From: Isoetes taiwanensis
Lineage: Eukaryota; Streptophyta; Lycopodiopsida; Isoetales; Isoetaceae
DNA length: 64,000 bases
Assembly (NCBI GenBank): GCA_021234155.1
Contig: JAJEKV010000105.1
Span: 1,958,494 to 2,022,493 of the forward strand
Reading direction: 5' to 3'
A model generated the notes under the pieces. It searched no databases and was not told the DNA's origin. It saw only the letters and a program-made list of their open reading frames with translations. The stretch's first letter is position 1. Every line of letters starts with the position of its first letter. A program made the position numbers and the translations under genes. Below are positions 11,486 to 22,900 of this stretch, in pieces.

Positions 11486-12180
11486 TCTAGGATGGGGCTC
11501 GCATGAAACCAACAAACCGCCCTAGATAGGCTTCTCATTCATCTCAGCAGATTTTCTACAATGGTGGACAGTGGGTAGCCGCACACATGCGAACTACCCA
11601 CGAAAAATAAAGGGAAAATCCAATTATATCATTTGGACCCCAAAAAATACAATGCTAATAGATGAGTGGTTGATGTACCTGCCGAAAGCTTATCACCGGG
11701 ATTAAAAAACCCCGCCCTTTCGGGTTTTCGAGGAAAAACCCTAGTGATAGCCTTCGGCAAGGGGCTTGGACAAACGTAAGGCATAGAAATCGCTCCCAAA
11801 AACCCCCGCATGGAGAAGTCGAAACAGATGCCGCTCGCCCCTGTACCTGCACATCACCAACACAACAAATGAGACAACACAAACATACCAGAGGATAGCA
11901 TCACCCAAGGGGTGGAAAAAAGCATCACCCAGCGGGTGGAAGAAAAATATGATAACAGAAATTTGTGCACAATACAATAAACAAAGAAGGGGGGAGGGTG
12001 GGTTCAAAGAGAATAAGGTACTGCTGAGAGAAGAGGAAGCGCCGATGAGACGTTGATGCCGAACCACGCCTAAAATAGCAAAACCCCAACCAGGAAGGGC
12101 ATGCGCCGCATGCATGCATGCAAGACATGCATGCTCGCCCCATCCTAGAATGTCGATCCGATGTCTCGGATCGACGGGAT
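11486..12180 (+). mobile_element. Helitron2-like element, family 1, copy 1 (non-autonomous)
   Basis: Starts TCTAGGATGGGGCTCGCATG. Near the right end the inverted match CATGCTCGCCCCATCCTAGA (12130-12149) is followed by the palindrome CGATCCGA-TGTC-TCGGATCG, then GACGGGAT. A terminal inverted repeat with a hairpin outside the right copy matches the asymmetric-TIR layout described for Helitron2/Helentron elements. No Rep/helicase frame is present, so the copy is non-autonomous. The stem-loop module lies at 11681-11758. Confidence 0.6.
11681..11758 (-). other. stem-loop module in the family 1 element
   Basis: GCCGAA-A-GCTTATCAC pairs with GTGAT-AGCCTTCGGC. The inner hairpin on the minus strand is CCC-GAAA-GGG, a GNRA tetraloop replacing the UUCG of LINE A. 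A second possible stem is GGGTTTT/AAAACCC around TCCTCG, so the core can pair in more than one way. Confidence 0.65.
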
Positions 12181-12538
12181 TCTAGGATGGGGCTCGCATG
12201 AAACCAACAAACCGCCCGAATACCAGAGAACTTCCTTATCAAACTAGAATCGAGGACGAAGGTCACAGGACGAAGGCTAAAGGCCGGAAAAGGACAGCAA
12301 GAAAGAAACGCCAAATTGGCCAAACCAAGCAGGAAGAAGCCCCTCCTTGCCTGGAAACAATTCAAAGAGAATAAGGTACTGCTGAGAGAAGAGGAAGCAC
12401 CGATGAGACGTTGATGCCGAACCACGCCTAAAATAGCGAAACCCCAACCAGGAAGGGCATGCGCCGCATGCATGCATGCAAGACATGCATGCTCGCCCCA
12501 TCATAGAATGTCGATCCGATGTCTCGGATCGACGGGAT
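12181..12538 (+). mobile_element. Helitron2-like element, family 1, copy 2 (internally deleted)
   Basis: Begins directly after copy 1 with TCTAGGATGGGGCTCGCATG and ends with the same CATGCTCGCCCCATC arm, hairpin and GACGGGAT. About the first 40 and last 200 bases match copy 1; the centre differs and lacks the stem-loop module. The base-to-base head-to-tail junction at 12180/12181 is what rolling-circle replication can leave. Confidence 0.6.
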
Positions 12539-14387
12539 TATTGATCATCCTTCATAACTTTCATAGCTTTCATAGCTTTCATATTTTGATATATCCTCCT
12601 TTTAGGAAGGATGACATGAAAGTGAGTTTCTCACTTCTTTTTCTTATGTAATTTTCTAAATGAAATATAAAAAACCAACCTTGCCCTCAAAAAAAAATAA
12701 AATAAAAATAACATGGTATTTGATCACATGATATCTTGATATATTGCTGTGCTAATCTTAATTGCAAAATAATATGAAAAAATTAGCAATTTGTCATCAT
12801 TACTTCATTATGATAAATTTATTTGATTTATTGATGCTACTAGTAATTGTTTCCCATGGTTTTTGTATGATAAATTTACCTGGTTTTTATGCTAGTATGA
12901 TTATTTTCCATGATATTTTCTGCATGTCACTTGAGTTTTTCATTTAGGTTTTTTTATTTGGTTCAAATATCAACCACCATGTATAAACTTGCATCAAACG
13001 TCAAACATCTAAAGTGACGAGGGATTTGAACCCTGGTATTTCCATTTCTCTTGGACAAATGAGAGACAACATTAACCAAACATGCAACTCAGCACATGTA
13101 TGAGGCGTCCCCATTCAAGGTCTCTGATCAATATAATCAAAGAGCTTTACATATCCACCAAGTCTTACTCATTCAAATAATTACGCTTAGTCTGCAAAGA
13201 AATGAGCATCTTGGCCTATTCCAGCCATAAGCAATGAGCTCTGTCGCAAAAAGAGAAAGCCTACCATAATCCCTAATCTGATCCTCACGATAGTTATATG
13301 GAACTCAAAAATCAAATCAAATCTACTCCTCATCTTTGCATATTACAGATCAAAATTTAGAGAAACAAAGCATTAACTAGACATGCAACTTAGCACATGT
13401 ATGAAGCGTCTCCATTAAATGTCCAACATCTCCATCAGAGAGCTTTCCAAATCCATCAATCTTAGAAGTTTGCAGATATTGAAAGAAATGAGCATCTGGA
13501 TTTGTTTGTATTCTTGCAAGAACTAATGTAATGGCATCAGCAACGAGCTCTGTCTCACAAAATGCACCTCATCAGATATGCCATGGCCAAGAAGCTTGGA
13601 GAACATCTACCATAATCCCTGCTTAATCCTTGCCAATACTTACCCAGAATGCAAAAGTAAATCAAATCTGCTCCTTACTATTGCATGTTACAGTTCAATG
13701 TTTTAGACCTAGAATTTCAATTTATTACAAGCATTTGATGAAGAAGCCAGATATCTACAAATCTTAAAAGACATTATGAAAATAAATAAGGTTTTTTTAC
13801 ATCATTAATTGCCTCCACAACCTATCAATTTCCACTGTAGAACAGACCATACATTCGTAAGCATATCATTAAACTGGTTACAGATAAATGCAATCTATCT
13901 TGTGTCCTTACAGGAGGTAGCAAGTTTGGCTTCTGGATTCATAACCATAGTACTGCCATAATAGCCTGCAATTTTTAACCAAGCTATAGTCAGTTAACCA
14001 GCAAGCTGAATCAAATAAAACTTCACACTCCCACGGTACTTTTACAGATATGCCCCATCATCATAGCCATGGAACTGCAATGCATCAGCATCCACATATT
14101 GTCGAATCCATCGCCATGAACTGCAAGGGATCTGCAAAGCAATCAAACCAAGAAATCTGTAGCAAGCATTTTGCATCTAATAAATGGCCAAGACATCGCA
14201 TCATGCATTGAAGAATACAACTATGAGAACCATCCTCATATAAACAACTTACTGCATCCCACGGTACAAAACCCATACGTTGTCAGTATTCCACATCAAA
14301 TTTATGCCCAACGAAGAGACAAAGATTGCATCATGAGAATATAATACCAAAGCATTACAAATGCATGCGATCCGACACCGTCGGATC
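12539..14387. other. AT-rich non-coding stretch with degenerate duplication and tRNA-like trace
   Basis: No credible gene. Two diverged units of about 300 bp (13075-13350 and 13375-13710) share ACATGCAACT(C/T)AGCACATGTATGA, GAGCTCTGTC and CTACCATAATCCC. At about 13015-13090 the minus strand has GGGTTCAAATCCCTCG, which resembles a tRNA B box, with a weak A-box-like TTGGTTAATG upstream; a SINE remnant is possible. Confidence 0.45.
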
Positions 14388-14403
14388 ACCATTTTGGGGA
14401 GAG

Positions 14404-14420
14404 ACGAGGCTATATATACG
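14404..14420 (+). promoter_or_regulatory. TATA-like box inside the family 2 left end (copy 1)
   Basis: AGGCTATATATACGACA lies about 15 bases inside the left terminal repeat and is repeated in copy 2 at about 15643-15658, followed by a conserved CTTTCTCCATTATCGGCGTC. The repeat in both copies supports a built-in Pol II promoter; transcription is not shown. Confidence 0.4.
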
Positions 14421-15121
14421 ACACTGGGCTCTTTCTCCATTATCGGCGTCTTCTCACAACAGTTTTTCTTGGGTCTTAGTCGTCGGCCAAGCATTGATTA
14501 TTAGTTCATGTTTTCATTCTTTTGCTTCTCTTGCATGCACCAAATTGTGGATCTGTAAGTTTTAGGAATCATTCTTGCGCACTTTGGCTGTGGAATTTTT
14601 ACTTGCATGCAGGGATCTTGAAGGTCCTGCATCAAATTCTCATGTGATTCGTTCATGTTTTCGTTCCTTTGTGTCTCTTGCATGCACGAATTTGTGGATC
14701 TATACGTTTTATGAATGGTTCTCGCTTGGGCTATGAAATTTTTGCTTGCATGCAGGGATCTTGGAAGGTACTGCCTCAAATTCTCATGTGATTGAGCGCT
14801 TTCAGTATTCTATGATTAACCGGCGATTTCCTTGGACCGATCTCTGGTTGTTTAATATTTTTCCCCTTTCTGCTCCCAAACCTGTCTATTTGGAAAAATC
14901 GGTTGCTTCCTTTTGTGAATCGCCCTTACTAGTCTAATTCTGATCATCAAGCATAGCTCTTCTTCCCTCTGGCTTGATTTTGTGATCGAATTTGTTCTAC
15001 CTGTTCTTTTCTTCTTCGTTTTTAGCATTCCAGAGTTCTCTCTTTTCTCTGCCGCCCTTTGTTCGGTTATCTATTCACAGCATATGACGGTTTTATGAAA
15101 TCTCGATTTGTGTTTTAAAAG

Positions 15122-15205
15122 TTATATTTGGTTTAGCCTAGTGGTTACAGGCTTTGATTCGGATGTTGTTGGTGAAGGTTCGAGTCTCCCAATCAACTGT
15201 ACCCT
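15122..15205 (+). repeat. tRNA-like (SINE-type) segment
   Basis: TTTAGCCTAGTGGTTACAGG resembles a Pol III A box and, about 40 bases later, GAAGGTTCGAGTCTCCC resembles a B box. It does not fold into a complete tRNA by eye. It lies inside family 2 copy 1. Confidence 0.4.
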
Positions 15206-15625
15206 TTAAAAGTGATTTCTTATTCAACCGTCTTCCTTACAAATGACTTTTTATTCCTTTTATCTATTTGCCACTATTGGTCCCGCGTGTTTTTTTGTTT
15301 AGTTGCCATTTAGATTTGTTTGCCATGATTTCTTTCTATTTCCAAATTGTTCCTAGGGTTTAGTAGTTTTTAGTTTCCCCCAGTTTTCCTTTGTAACCAC
15401 TTTGATACATTTAGCAATCTTCATATCTTGGCAATTACATTTGGGAGTTTTGATTTGTTAGACATGGTATTTCTTTTTTCCTGATGCTCATTCAACATAT
15501 GTCAACTTTATAGTGGCAATCACACCTTGCTCATCATCTTATAGAAGTTCTCTTTTGATCGGCCGGTTTTCCCCCTCCAGACGAGTCTCTCACCAAAATG
15601 CATGCGATTCGACACCGTTGGATCG

Positions 15626-16585
15626 CCATTTTGGGGAGAGACAAGGCTATATATACGACTTTGGGCTCTTTCTCCATTATCGGCGTCTTCTCACAGCAGT
15701 TTTTCTTGGGTCTTAGTTCCCTCCCTCCCCACCCTAAGTTGTTTGCATTCATGTTTTTCATTTTGATTTGTGATTTCATTTCGCGTGGCTCCGTGACCAG
15801 CCCCTCTATATTTGAGAGGTTATGTTGTTTTAAGATATGATGTTATGTCACGTGGCTCGCGTGATCAGCCCCTCTGTATTTGAGAGGTTATGTTCTTTAT
15901 ATGCTCTTATGTCGCGTGGCTCGCGTGACCAGCCCCTTCTCTTATTGGAGGATTGTGATTTGTCATGGACCAGCCCCCTTGGGAGGCTTCGCCGAGCCGG
16001 CGTGATGGCTTCTATTTTTTGAGTTAATTGCTTCTTTTTGTGTTGTTTCTTTTCAGGTCATCTCATCCTATGGCGATTTTGTTGCGTTACTTTTCTAACG
16101 TCTAATGCATTATGTTTGTTTTCTTTTCTCTAAGTTTTCAGGTGATCATGGCTATTTCTTTCTTTTGTTCGGCTCTCCCATGGAGTTTGAGATGCATCGT
16201 CTGATTTGCGACCTCCATCTTGTGCTTCCCCGACTTTTTCATCAATGATCTCCACTTTGATGGCCCGGGCTTTTCCTTTGGAGCCGTCGGGTGAAGGTTT
16301 ATCATTAGGGTTTTCCTCGAAAACCCGAAAGTGAGGGGTTTTTCATCCCGGTGATAAACTTTCGCACGTTGCCTCCTATTTGCCTTTCTTATTTTACGCC
16401 ATCTTAAACGGGCCTGGGTTGTTCCTATGGCAGGTCCCCTTTAGTATTATTAGTGGGTAGTCAGACCCAATTGGTGGACTACCCTCCACCTTAGATATTT
16501 TTTCAAAATGTTTGTACACTGCTGTGATGAAAGATATGCCTATCTAGCCGGTTTTCCCCCTCCAGACGAGTCTCTCAGCAAAATG
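15626..16585 (+). mobile_element. Helitron2-like element, family 2, copy 2
   Basis: Begins directly after the hairpin of copy 1 with CCATTTTGGGGAGAGAC and repeats the TATA-like region. It contains three direct units of CGTGGCTCGCGTGA(C/T)CAGCCCCT (15783-15940) and the stem-loop module (16291-16366). It ends with CGAGTCTCTCAGCAAAATG (16567-16585), but the terminal hairpin is missing, so the right tip is truncated. Confidence 0.55.
16291..16366 (+). other. stem-loop module in the family 2 element
   Basis: GTGAAGGTTTATCAT pairs with GTGATAAACTTTCGCAC. The core AGGGTTTTCCTCGAAAACCC is followed by a G-run and T-run and ATCCCGG. It has the same orientation as in the LINEs (LINE sense) but is inverted relative to the element ends when compared with family 1. 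Confidence 0.6.
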
Positions 16586-18859
16586 TATCCAAATATGATA
16601 TCTCTACATGTCATAACCTGATCATGTGAACCATGAGATAATAACAAAAAACCATGAAATAAATGTGAAAACCATGAGATAACCATAAGCATGCAGTGCA
16701 ACTCCAGTTCTATGCAGGCCACCCCAGCTGATCCGACACTGCAGCAAATACAAGCAGGGTAAGCCTTATGTGCACACACCTTCCTAGTCTGCGTGCAGCA
16801 CTAGGGGGCCACTTGCAAGCCATGTAGCGTGATGAATCACCCTCGTCGGGGTAACAATGCCCGATGTCAAGAACAAGAACAACCGCGAGTCCAAGCCACC
16901 GTAAATGGATGCCGATTCTGGAGAATATGCACTCATGCACCATTAGCATCTATCCAACATGTCAGAGTCATCATCAATTCCATGATACTATAGCATATCC
17001 GTGACATAGCCAGGACTAGCATATCAATGTGCATAACCATGCAATTACATATTATGATCATCAAATCTTAACAATGATAGCTCATAACATCATCATACAA
17101 TAATTATACAAGCACATACTAATCTCATGTGATACTAGCATCATGACTATGTATTTCAAATGCAAAGGTATAACTTTCATGTGACATTCAAGTACAAGAT
17201 CCAGGAGATTATATATATCAACTTATCCGCAGTATTCATTCAAGTAATGTCAAAACTATAAATATACATTACTTGTCATTATATCTATGTGATCCTTACA
17301 TACAAGGTACTAAAAATATCAGGATGCATCATTTATAAATTTACATATCTAGTTTGATACTTCACAAGGAGTTTTTATAAATACCTGCATTTCCTCCATT
17401 AAGGAAAGCTCATCCTAGGATGTTATTATGTCCAATGCACTAGTTATCGCTTTACATGGCAAATCTTCACATCCAATACCTCTATAGGGCTATGCCCATC
17501 ATCACTTGCAATGTCCCTTTAGAACCATTCCTCTCATAAGGAATGCAATATCTTACCTTAATGTAGCGGCTGAATCCACTATCTATGCCTCGTTATTTAA
17601 TCCATTTCATGTCTTATAATTTTATTAGTCCCATAATGGCTTCTATTATAGCCATATTCTTAGCCCATAAGCTTCTCAAGACCCTTGTCCCCATAGAGAA
17701 GTAGCATCCCACATGACTATGTCATATGATTTCTTTAGCTTTAATTTGTCTTTACTAATTCAATGTGCCAAGATGCATCTATTCTGTTTAAACATCCAAC
17801 ATGATTCATTTTCTTATGCCTCATTGATTCTTCAATCAATCACCATCAATATCAAGTAACTCAATCAAAAAGCCTTCCATACAAACCAAGAACACCACTT
17901 AGGCAATTCAAAAGCAAACCCCTAGTGTAAGACTTAACCACCCACTTGAGAACCGCTTCAAGAATGGTTCCTTGGCATCTTTTACCTGTTTTTCTTCAAA
18001 AATAAATACCTCCAGGAATCGACCATACAAAAAGATACACAGTGCAGTCAATTTTGAATCACTTTAGTAATGACTTTAAGGATTGAAAAATTGTATGATA
18101 AAGCTGCAGAATAACTAGATCATAAAAACTTAAAAGGATAGTAAATAACAACATCAAAAGGTCATTGCATCTTTGCAAAATTCGACATGGTTTTGAACTA
18201 AGAAGAATAACTTCATAGAGTAAAAATTTGCGTGAAAAAACATATATGATAATGACAACTAGCATTTGAAAGCATCCAAAATCATAGTATTGAAAATGTA
18301 TACGTAAAAACCATCAAATAAATTGATGAATGATTTCAAGAAACTAGTGTAAAATCTAAGACGCATATAATTAAACAGAATATGAATTAGCAATGGTTTT
18401 GCAAAATCAATATATGCTTAAAACACAGCTCCAAAGCACTGATTTAAAAAAACTATTGTATGATGTAGAATTCATGTAATTAAACATGATATGTACTAGG
18501 AATGCTTTTGCAAAACCAATGGACACTTAAAATCCATCTTACAAACTAATGTTGATTTCTTGGAACCAATGTAAATTTTAGAATTAGTACAAAAAATATG
18601 ATATAAACTACTAACGATTTCACAAAACTATGAAGGACACATGGTTTTTGGTGACATTATAAATTGTTGCTTAAAAAAACCATAAACATATTGGTTTTAA
18701 TGCTAATTTTTTATGCAAGTTCATTTTTGGAGGCCTTGTGGCTGTTTGATATCTGCAAGCGACAGGTGTTGTCTGCTGTCTGTGAGCGGCAACCTGCTGT
18801 CGGCGCTAATGGCTTGTGTGACGTGGGGTGCCCCGATGCTTGTCTAGGCTAATGTTGCG
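16586..18859. other. AT-rich non-coding stretch, no gene seen
   Basis: Rich in CAT/ATG-type words and A-runs, with many stops in all frames. A GC-richer island at 16740-16930 has no convincing coding signal. It includes CTAGGGGGCCACTTGCAAG, similar to a short piece of the Ty3 LTR (CTAGGGGGCAACTTGCAAG). Confidence 0.5.
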
Positions 18860-20220
18860 TGGGTGTTTGGGCATGTGCTGTGGCTGAAGTGCATGGGGAA
18901 ATCTCCGTCTTCCGAAGCCAGGAGCTCAGCTTCTACTGAAATTGTTTCTGCCTTTCCAACACGTCTATACATTGTTGCAGAGTCTCATGTACATTGGCAT
19001 GGAGGCTTTTACCTTGTTGGAGTACAGCTGCCCGTAGCTTATGTACCTCTTGTTCTCTAGCAAGAGAACTATGTTCCAAATTCTGTACCCTAGAGGTGAC
19101 CGCAATATCTACTGACGTGGATGCTGTCTCAATTGTGCTGACCCTATTTTGAAAGGCCGGGTGGAGCGACTGGCTTTCTCTAACAGCTACCTGGACCATG
19201 TGATGGTGATGTCTAACCAAGATGGGAGATAGCAGTGGTAGTCTCCTGCTCAAGGCGTTCCCTATCCTGTATCATGGCTTCAGCTCTAGTAGACATGGCA
19301 TCTATGTGCCTATAGGTTAGTGAGAGCCTGCCTATATATCCTGCTCCCCGTTCAAATTGCAACAAGCGAATGCTGTCTTGCAATCGTTGCATGTGGGTCT
19401 CCATCTCCACAACATGTTGCTTTCTGCAGTAAACTACCTCTTGAGCGCCTGTAGTACTGAGGATTGTTGCTCCTCTGTCAGTTGTGTGATCCAAATAGTG
19501 TTATCCTCGACTGTCGCCTGCATTCATTGCCATCTTGCCATGCATGGCTGGTGTGCTGCCCTTGTTGAGTCGCAATCATGGAGCTGCCGAACTGGGTTTG
19601 TCGATTGCATTTTAGCACGGGCTTCTTTCCTCATGGAAGAGGCCTCTGGCCTGGGCCATTTTTGTGGTGGGCCATTTTTTGGTAGGCCGTCTTTACAATT
19701 TCACATTGAGAGTTCAAAGAATGAAAGCAAAGCATGAACGATGCCCCCCTCTAGTGGTTGGCACGGGGCGAGGGAGTTTTTACTTTTTTTTTGGGGTCAT
19801 CCCTATGGGTAGGAAGTTTGATTCCAGCAATGAATAGGATTTGGGACTCGGACTATCTATGAGTGATGTAGCAAGCTTTTGGCCTGAATGACACTCACCC
19901 CGCGCTTTTTATTTGTAGGGAAGTGTAGCTACAAACAGATGCGTGGTCGAAAGCTTTTGGCTGGAATAACACTCATCCCATGCTTAAACATGTGCGTGGT
20001 CAGTCGCCTTTAACCCTAGATATAAAATGTAGGTGAAAGTGCTCGAAAGAGAAAGAACTTACATGGCATAAGGTTGGGTAGAGAAAGTGGAGAAGAGTTC
20101 GAGAGAGGAAAAGTGGAGAAAAGTTCTAGAGAGGGGATGCGACCAAGGCGCTAGAGAGAGAATGAAACCAAGGCGCTAGAAGAGAATGCAATGGACAATA
20201 TGAACCTTGATTTAAAAAAA
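18860..20220 (-). mobile_element. LINE C: 5' portion of a LINE related to LINE B
   Basis: Minus-strand frames at 18933-19253 and 19213-19494 encode a coiled-coil-rich region; AEAMIQDRERLEQETTTAI matches LINE B ORF1. The flank at 19740-19830 (AGTGGTTGGCACGGGG, CCCTATGGGT) matches LINE B 9580-9625, and the 5' end has the same CTAGAGAGAGAA-type repeats (20090-20190). The endonuclease, RT and 3' end are absent. LINE copies usually lose the 5' end, so this copy more likely arose by a later deletion or break. Confidence 0.65.
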
Positions 20221-21431
20221 AAAGAGAGACCATGTTTAGCAGTCGGTTTCCATCGTGGCAAGAGAACTCTAATGCTTTAGACATTCTTCAAAATCTTGTA
20301 CACTAAGGCCCTATTTACTATAGCTTTAATTTCCTTGATGCGTAAATAAGCAGCTTTCAAGAGCTACAACACTAGCAACTTATCTAAAATACAAGTAACA
20401 TACATAATAACATATTAAGTATATAACATGGCAACATTCGCAGATATAGCAAGCCTATGCATGGAGGTGTATAATGAGTCAGGCAATAGTTAGAAATTTT
20501 TAGGAAGACCTGCTATGTTAGCATTTTGACCTCACCAAAATTTGAGGCGCGATGATTCAAGAGGGGATGCGTAATATGCTCAACAATCTTCTTGACATCC
20601 ATAGCTAAGTAGAGCAAAGAATAGGGTGATAATAGAAATTTGGAGTTGACTTGCATATTGTATACATGCATAGCTCATTATATTACAGGAACATCATACT
20701 CATGGATTCCTTACATTCATGAGTATGACATCTAGACATATTAGATTTTGGTTTAGATTATTTCGTATCTAGAAGACTACCGTGAAGCGCCAACTTTTTA
20801 AAGATCTAAAAGTTAATTCTCAAAATTAATGGATGTCATAGAGATTGAATGGCTCAATTAAGCCCTTTAAGTATTACATGTACAGATGAATAAGAACCTT
20901 TTATTCTCCTTCAGTGGCAAATTTGGTGATCCTTCCAGTCCTTGCCATTGATAATAGCCTGATTATTAGGTACCATAACATTTGGAGAAGACGTGAGCTC
21001 AATCACCCAATGCTCCTGCATTGTTCTCGCAAGTAAACGTAAGCGCCCCGTGTTTTACTCACCTAACATCCTCCCAGGATGATTGAGCCCCTCTTAGAGT
21101 ATAGCTTGTGGTTATAGCTTGTTTGGGATAATCCAAGCCATTATGCCTCATAAAGGCCTGGCAAGCCCATTAGCAAGCTAGGTTTGGATAGTTGGGTTCA
21201 GGGCAATACGATTTGAACGAGACACAAGGAGATTTGAAGTAGAAAAAACAACATATATAAAATTGAGGTTTTATAAATGGCACATTGCTTTTGCTGGATC
21301 ATTGGGTTTTCAAATTCTCATTTGATAATGTAGCAGCCATACAAGAGCAAAGGCATAGTAAACATTCAAAGATGTATATTATGGATATCTATATATGTCA
21401 AATATACATACATAGAGAACACCTATGAAAT
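20221..21431. other. AT-rich stretch, no gene seen
   Basis: No credible frame or repeat. It lies downstream of the glycine-rich gene (minus strand) and would include that gene's 3' UTR and polyadenylation region near 21,300-21,430. Confidence 0.5.
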
Positions 21432-21907
21432 CTAAGGAGCTTTAGTTTTGCCATCCCCAGGGATACCACCACCAAAGAAAAACCCAGGATTTAAGTTACC
21501 ACCACCACCACCGCCGCCACCATAACCTTTACCACCCGACCCATAACCGTAACCAGAACCAGACCCGCCAGAACCAGAACCGGACCCATAACCATAACCG
21601 TAGCCAGAACCGGAACCGAGCCATAACCAGAGCCTTCGCCGTATCCGGATCCGCCAGAGCCCCCGCCATAGCCAGAGCCTCCACCTCCACCGTGGGCAGA
21701 CCCGCCCGAGCCCGCCCCCAGCCGTAGCCATAGTTTTTTTCCGGCATGGCTGTAGCTCCTGCTCTGCCCATTTGGGCCCGATCCATATCCATAACCATAT
21801 CCCCTGTTTGATCCATACTGAGACCGCGATTCGCTGCTCGACGGAGGCCTCGCTGCGGCCATCGAAGCGATGGCGCACAATGTGAGCAGCAGGATTAATC
21901 GCGCCAT
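21432..21907 (-). CDS. secreted glycine-rich protein, frame-shifted
   Basis: The start at 21907 gives an N-terminal signal peptide (MARLILLLTLCAIASMAAA, probable cleavage near residue 19-20), then a Ser/Arg/Tyr spacer and Gly-Tyr-Ser repeats (GYGYGSG, GGSGYGGG). Proteins of this kind are usually cell-wall or extracellular. The Gly-rich reading continues to the end only if the frame changes. One shift lies near 21,630, where GGCTCGGTTCC looks one C short. A possible local double shift lies near 21,735-21,745, at a run of seven A. The C-terminal frame ends GGGIPGDGKTKAP at the stop at 21432. A TATA box lies 33-40 bases upstream of the ATG. It may be a young pseudogene, or the indels may be consensus errors. 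Confidence 0.7.
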
Positions 21908-21939
21908 TTTTTGAGAGCTTGGCAGAGGTTTTTGGTGGG

Positions 21940-21947
21940 ATTTTATA
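21940..21947 (-). promoter_or_regulatory. TATA box of the glycine-rich gene
   Basis: On the minus strand, GGGCTATAAAATCCCACC lies 33-40 bases upstream of the ATG, preceded by the palindrome CCCGGCCGGG. Position and sequence fit a core promoter with a short leader. Confidence 0.65.
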
Positions 21948-22159
21948 GCCCGGCCGGGTTCTCTGTTATGAATGCGCCTGTTTTGCAGTAGGTGAGCCTC
22001 AATCCGATCGTTGTGTGTGTCGTTTACAGAGGCACGGTCGGTTCAACCATAGTCTTGCGGCCGACCCCACTTTGCTTTTGGAAAAGTTGAACCGGACCAA
22101 TTTGCACCGACTTACCTAGCCCCTTTCCCCATTCTTTTTCCCATTTTTTTACCCCCCTC

Positions 22160-22450
22160 TTTTACCCCTTGCCACCTCTCCATGTCATGTCACCCTTCCC
22201 TGCCTCCACGTCCCTTTCTCGCCCCTCCACATCATTGCCCGCATGTGCGCGTCGCCTCCACGTCCCCATCCCTCTCTCCACATCATTGCCCCCATGTGCC
22301 TGTCGCCTCCACGTCCCCTTCTCGCACTCCGCTTGTCGCCTCCTCGTATCGCTTCTTCACATAACCATCCCGATTTTACTGCCTTTCACATGCTCATTTC
22401 TCACCTTGCTATCAACAAATTTATCTTCATTCCATCCCATCCCTAGCTTT
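22160..22450 (+). repeat. CT-rich tandem segment upstream of the glycine-rich gene
   Basis: About three units of roughly 65-70 bp share CCACATCATTGCCC(G/C)CATGTG and GTCGCCTCCACGTCCCC. Frames through it are Pro/Ser-rich artefacts of composition. Confidence 0.65.
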
Positions 22451-22844
22451 CGATTCTGACCTCCTAGCTCTTTAGCTAGCATGATTAGAAACATCTGGTA
22501 ATGCTGCACATGGATAGCTGTGCATCCGAGGAGCACACGACATGATTCTACATCTAGTACATCATGACATTTACACTTTCATGCCTTAGTACACATCATG
22601 AAGTTCACATTGGTAAATACCATTCCATAAGTTTGGACATGGTACTCACTTTTGTATGCATCTATATTTATGCACGTTATATGATATTTTGTTGGGAACT
22701 GTATGCACTTCTATGAAGTGTGTACTAAGTTTTGTTGCAATGAATAAGATAAGAATGTAGAAGTTTTGAGATCCAACCTAATTGTCATTTTATGGCACTG
22801 GTTATAGAAGTTTTAAATTACTACTAACAATGACCATTTGAATT

Positions 22845-22900
22845 AAATTGAATTGAGTTTTATTGTCCATGGAGACCAAGGGGCCTAAGGGCTATATAGC
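22845..22900 (-). mobile_element. LINE 3'-end remnant
   Basis: TTGAGTTTTATTGTCCATGG, then AGACCAAGGGGCC, matches the terminal bases of LINE B (5205-5265, TAGTTTTTATCG ... GGAGACCAATTGGCC). It is a short 5'-truncated copy or tail. Confidence 0.5.

Larger units (their letters stand above)
14388..15625 (+). mobile_element. Helitron2-like element, family 2, copy 1
   Basis: Starts ACCATTTTGGGGAGAGACGA. Its right end has the inverse CGAGTCTCTCACCAAAATG (15582-15600), then a hairpin GATTCGAC-ACC-GTTGGATC (15606-15624). The left end is itself preceded by the same type of hairpin (14369-14387, GATCCGAC-ACC-GTCGGATC), apparently the tail of a lost upstream copy. Just inside the left end is GGCTATATATACGAC, a TATA-like element. 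The hairpin resembles that of family 1. There is no transposase frame. Confidence 0.55.

Noticed and set aside
12181-12538. A CRISPR-like or satellite array at the Helitron2-like copies
   Set aside because: Only two units, with terminal inverted repeats and a hairpin; better explained as tandem mobile elements in a plant genome.
21529-21816. Met/Trp/Phe-rich minus-strand frame over the glycine-rich gene
   Set aside because: An out-of-frame reading of the GGT/TAT repeats; part of it only helps locate the frame shift.
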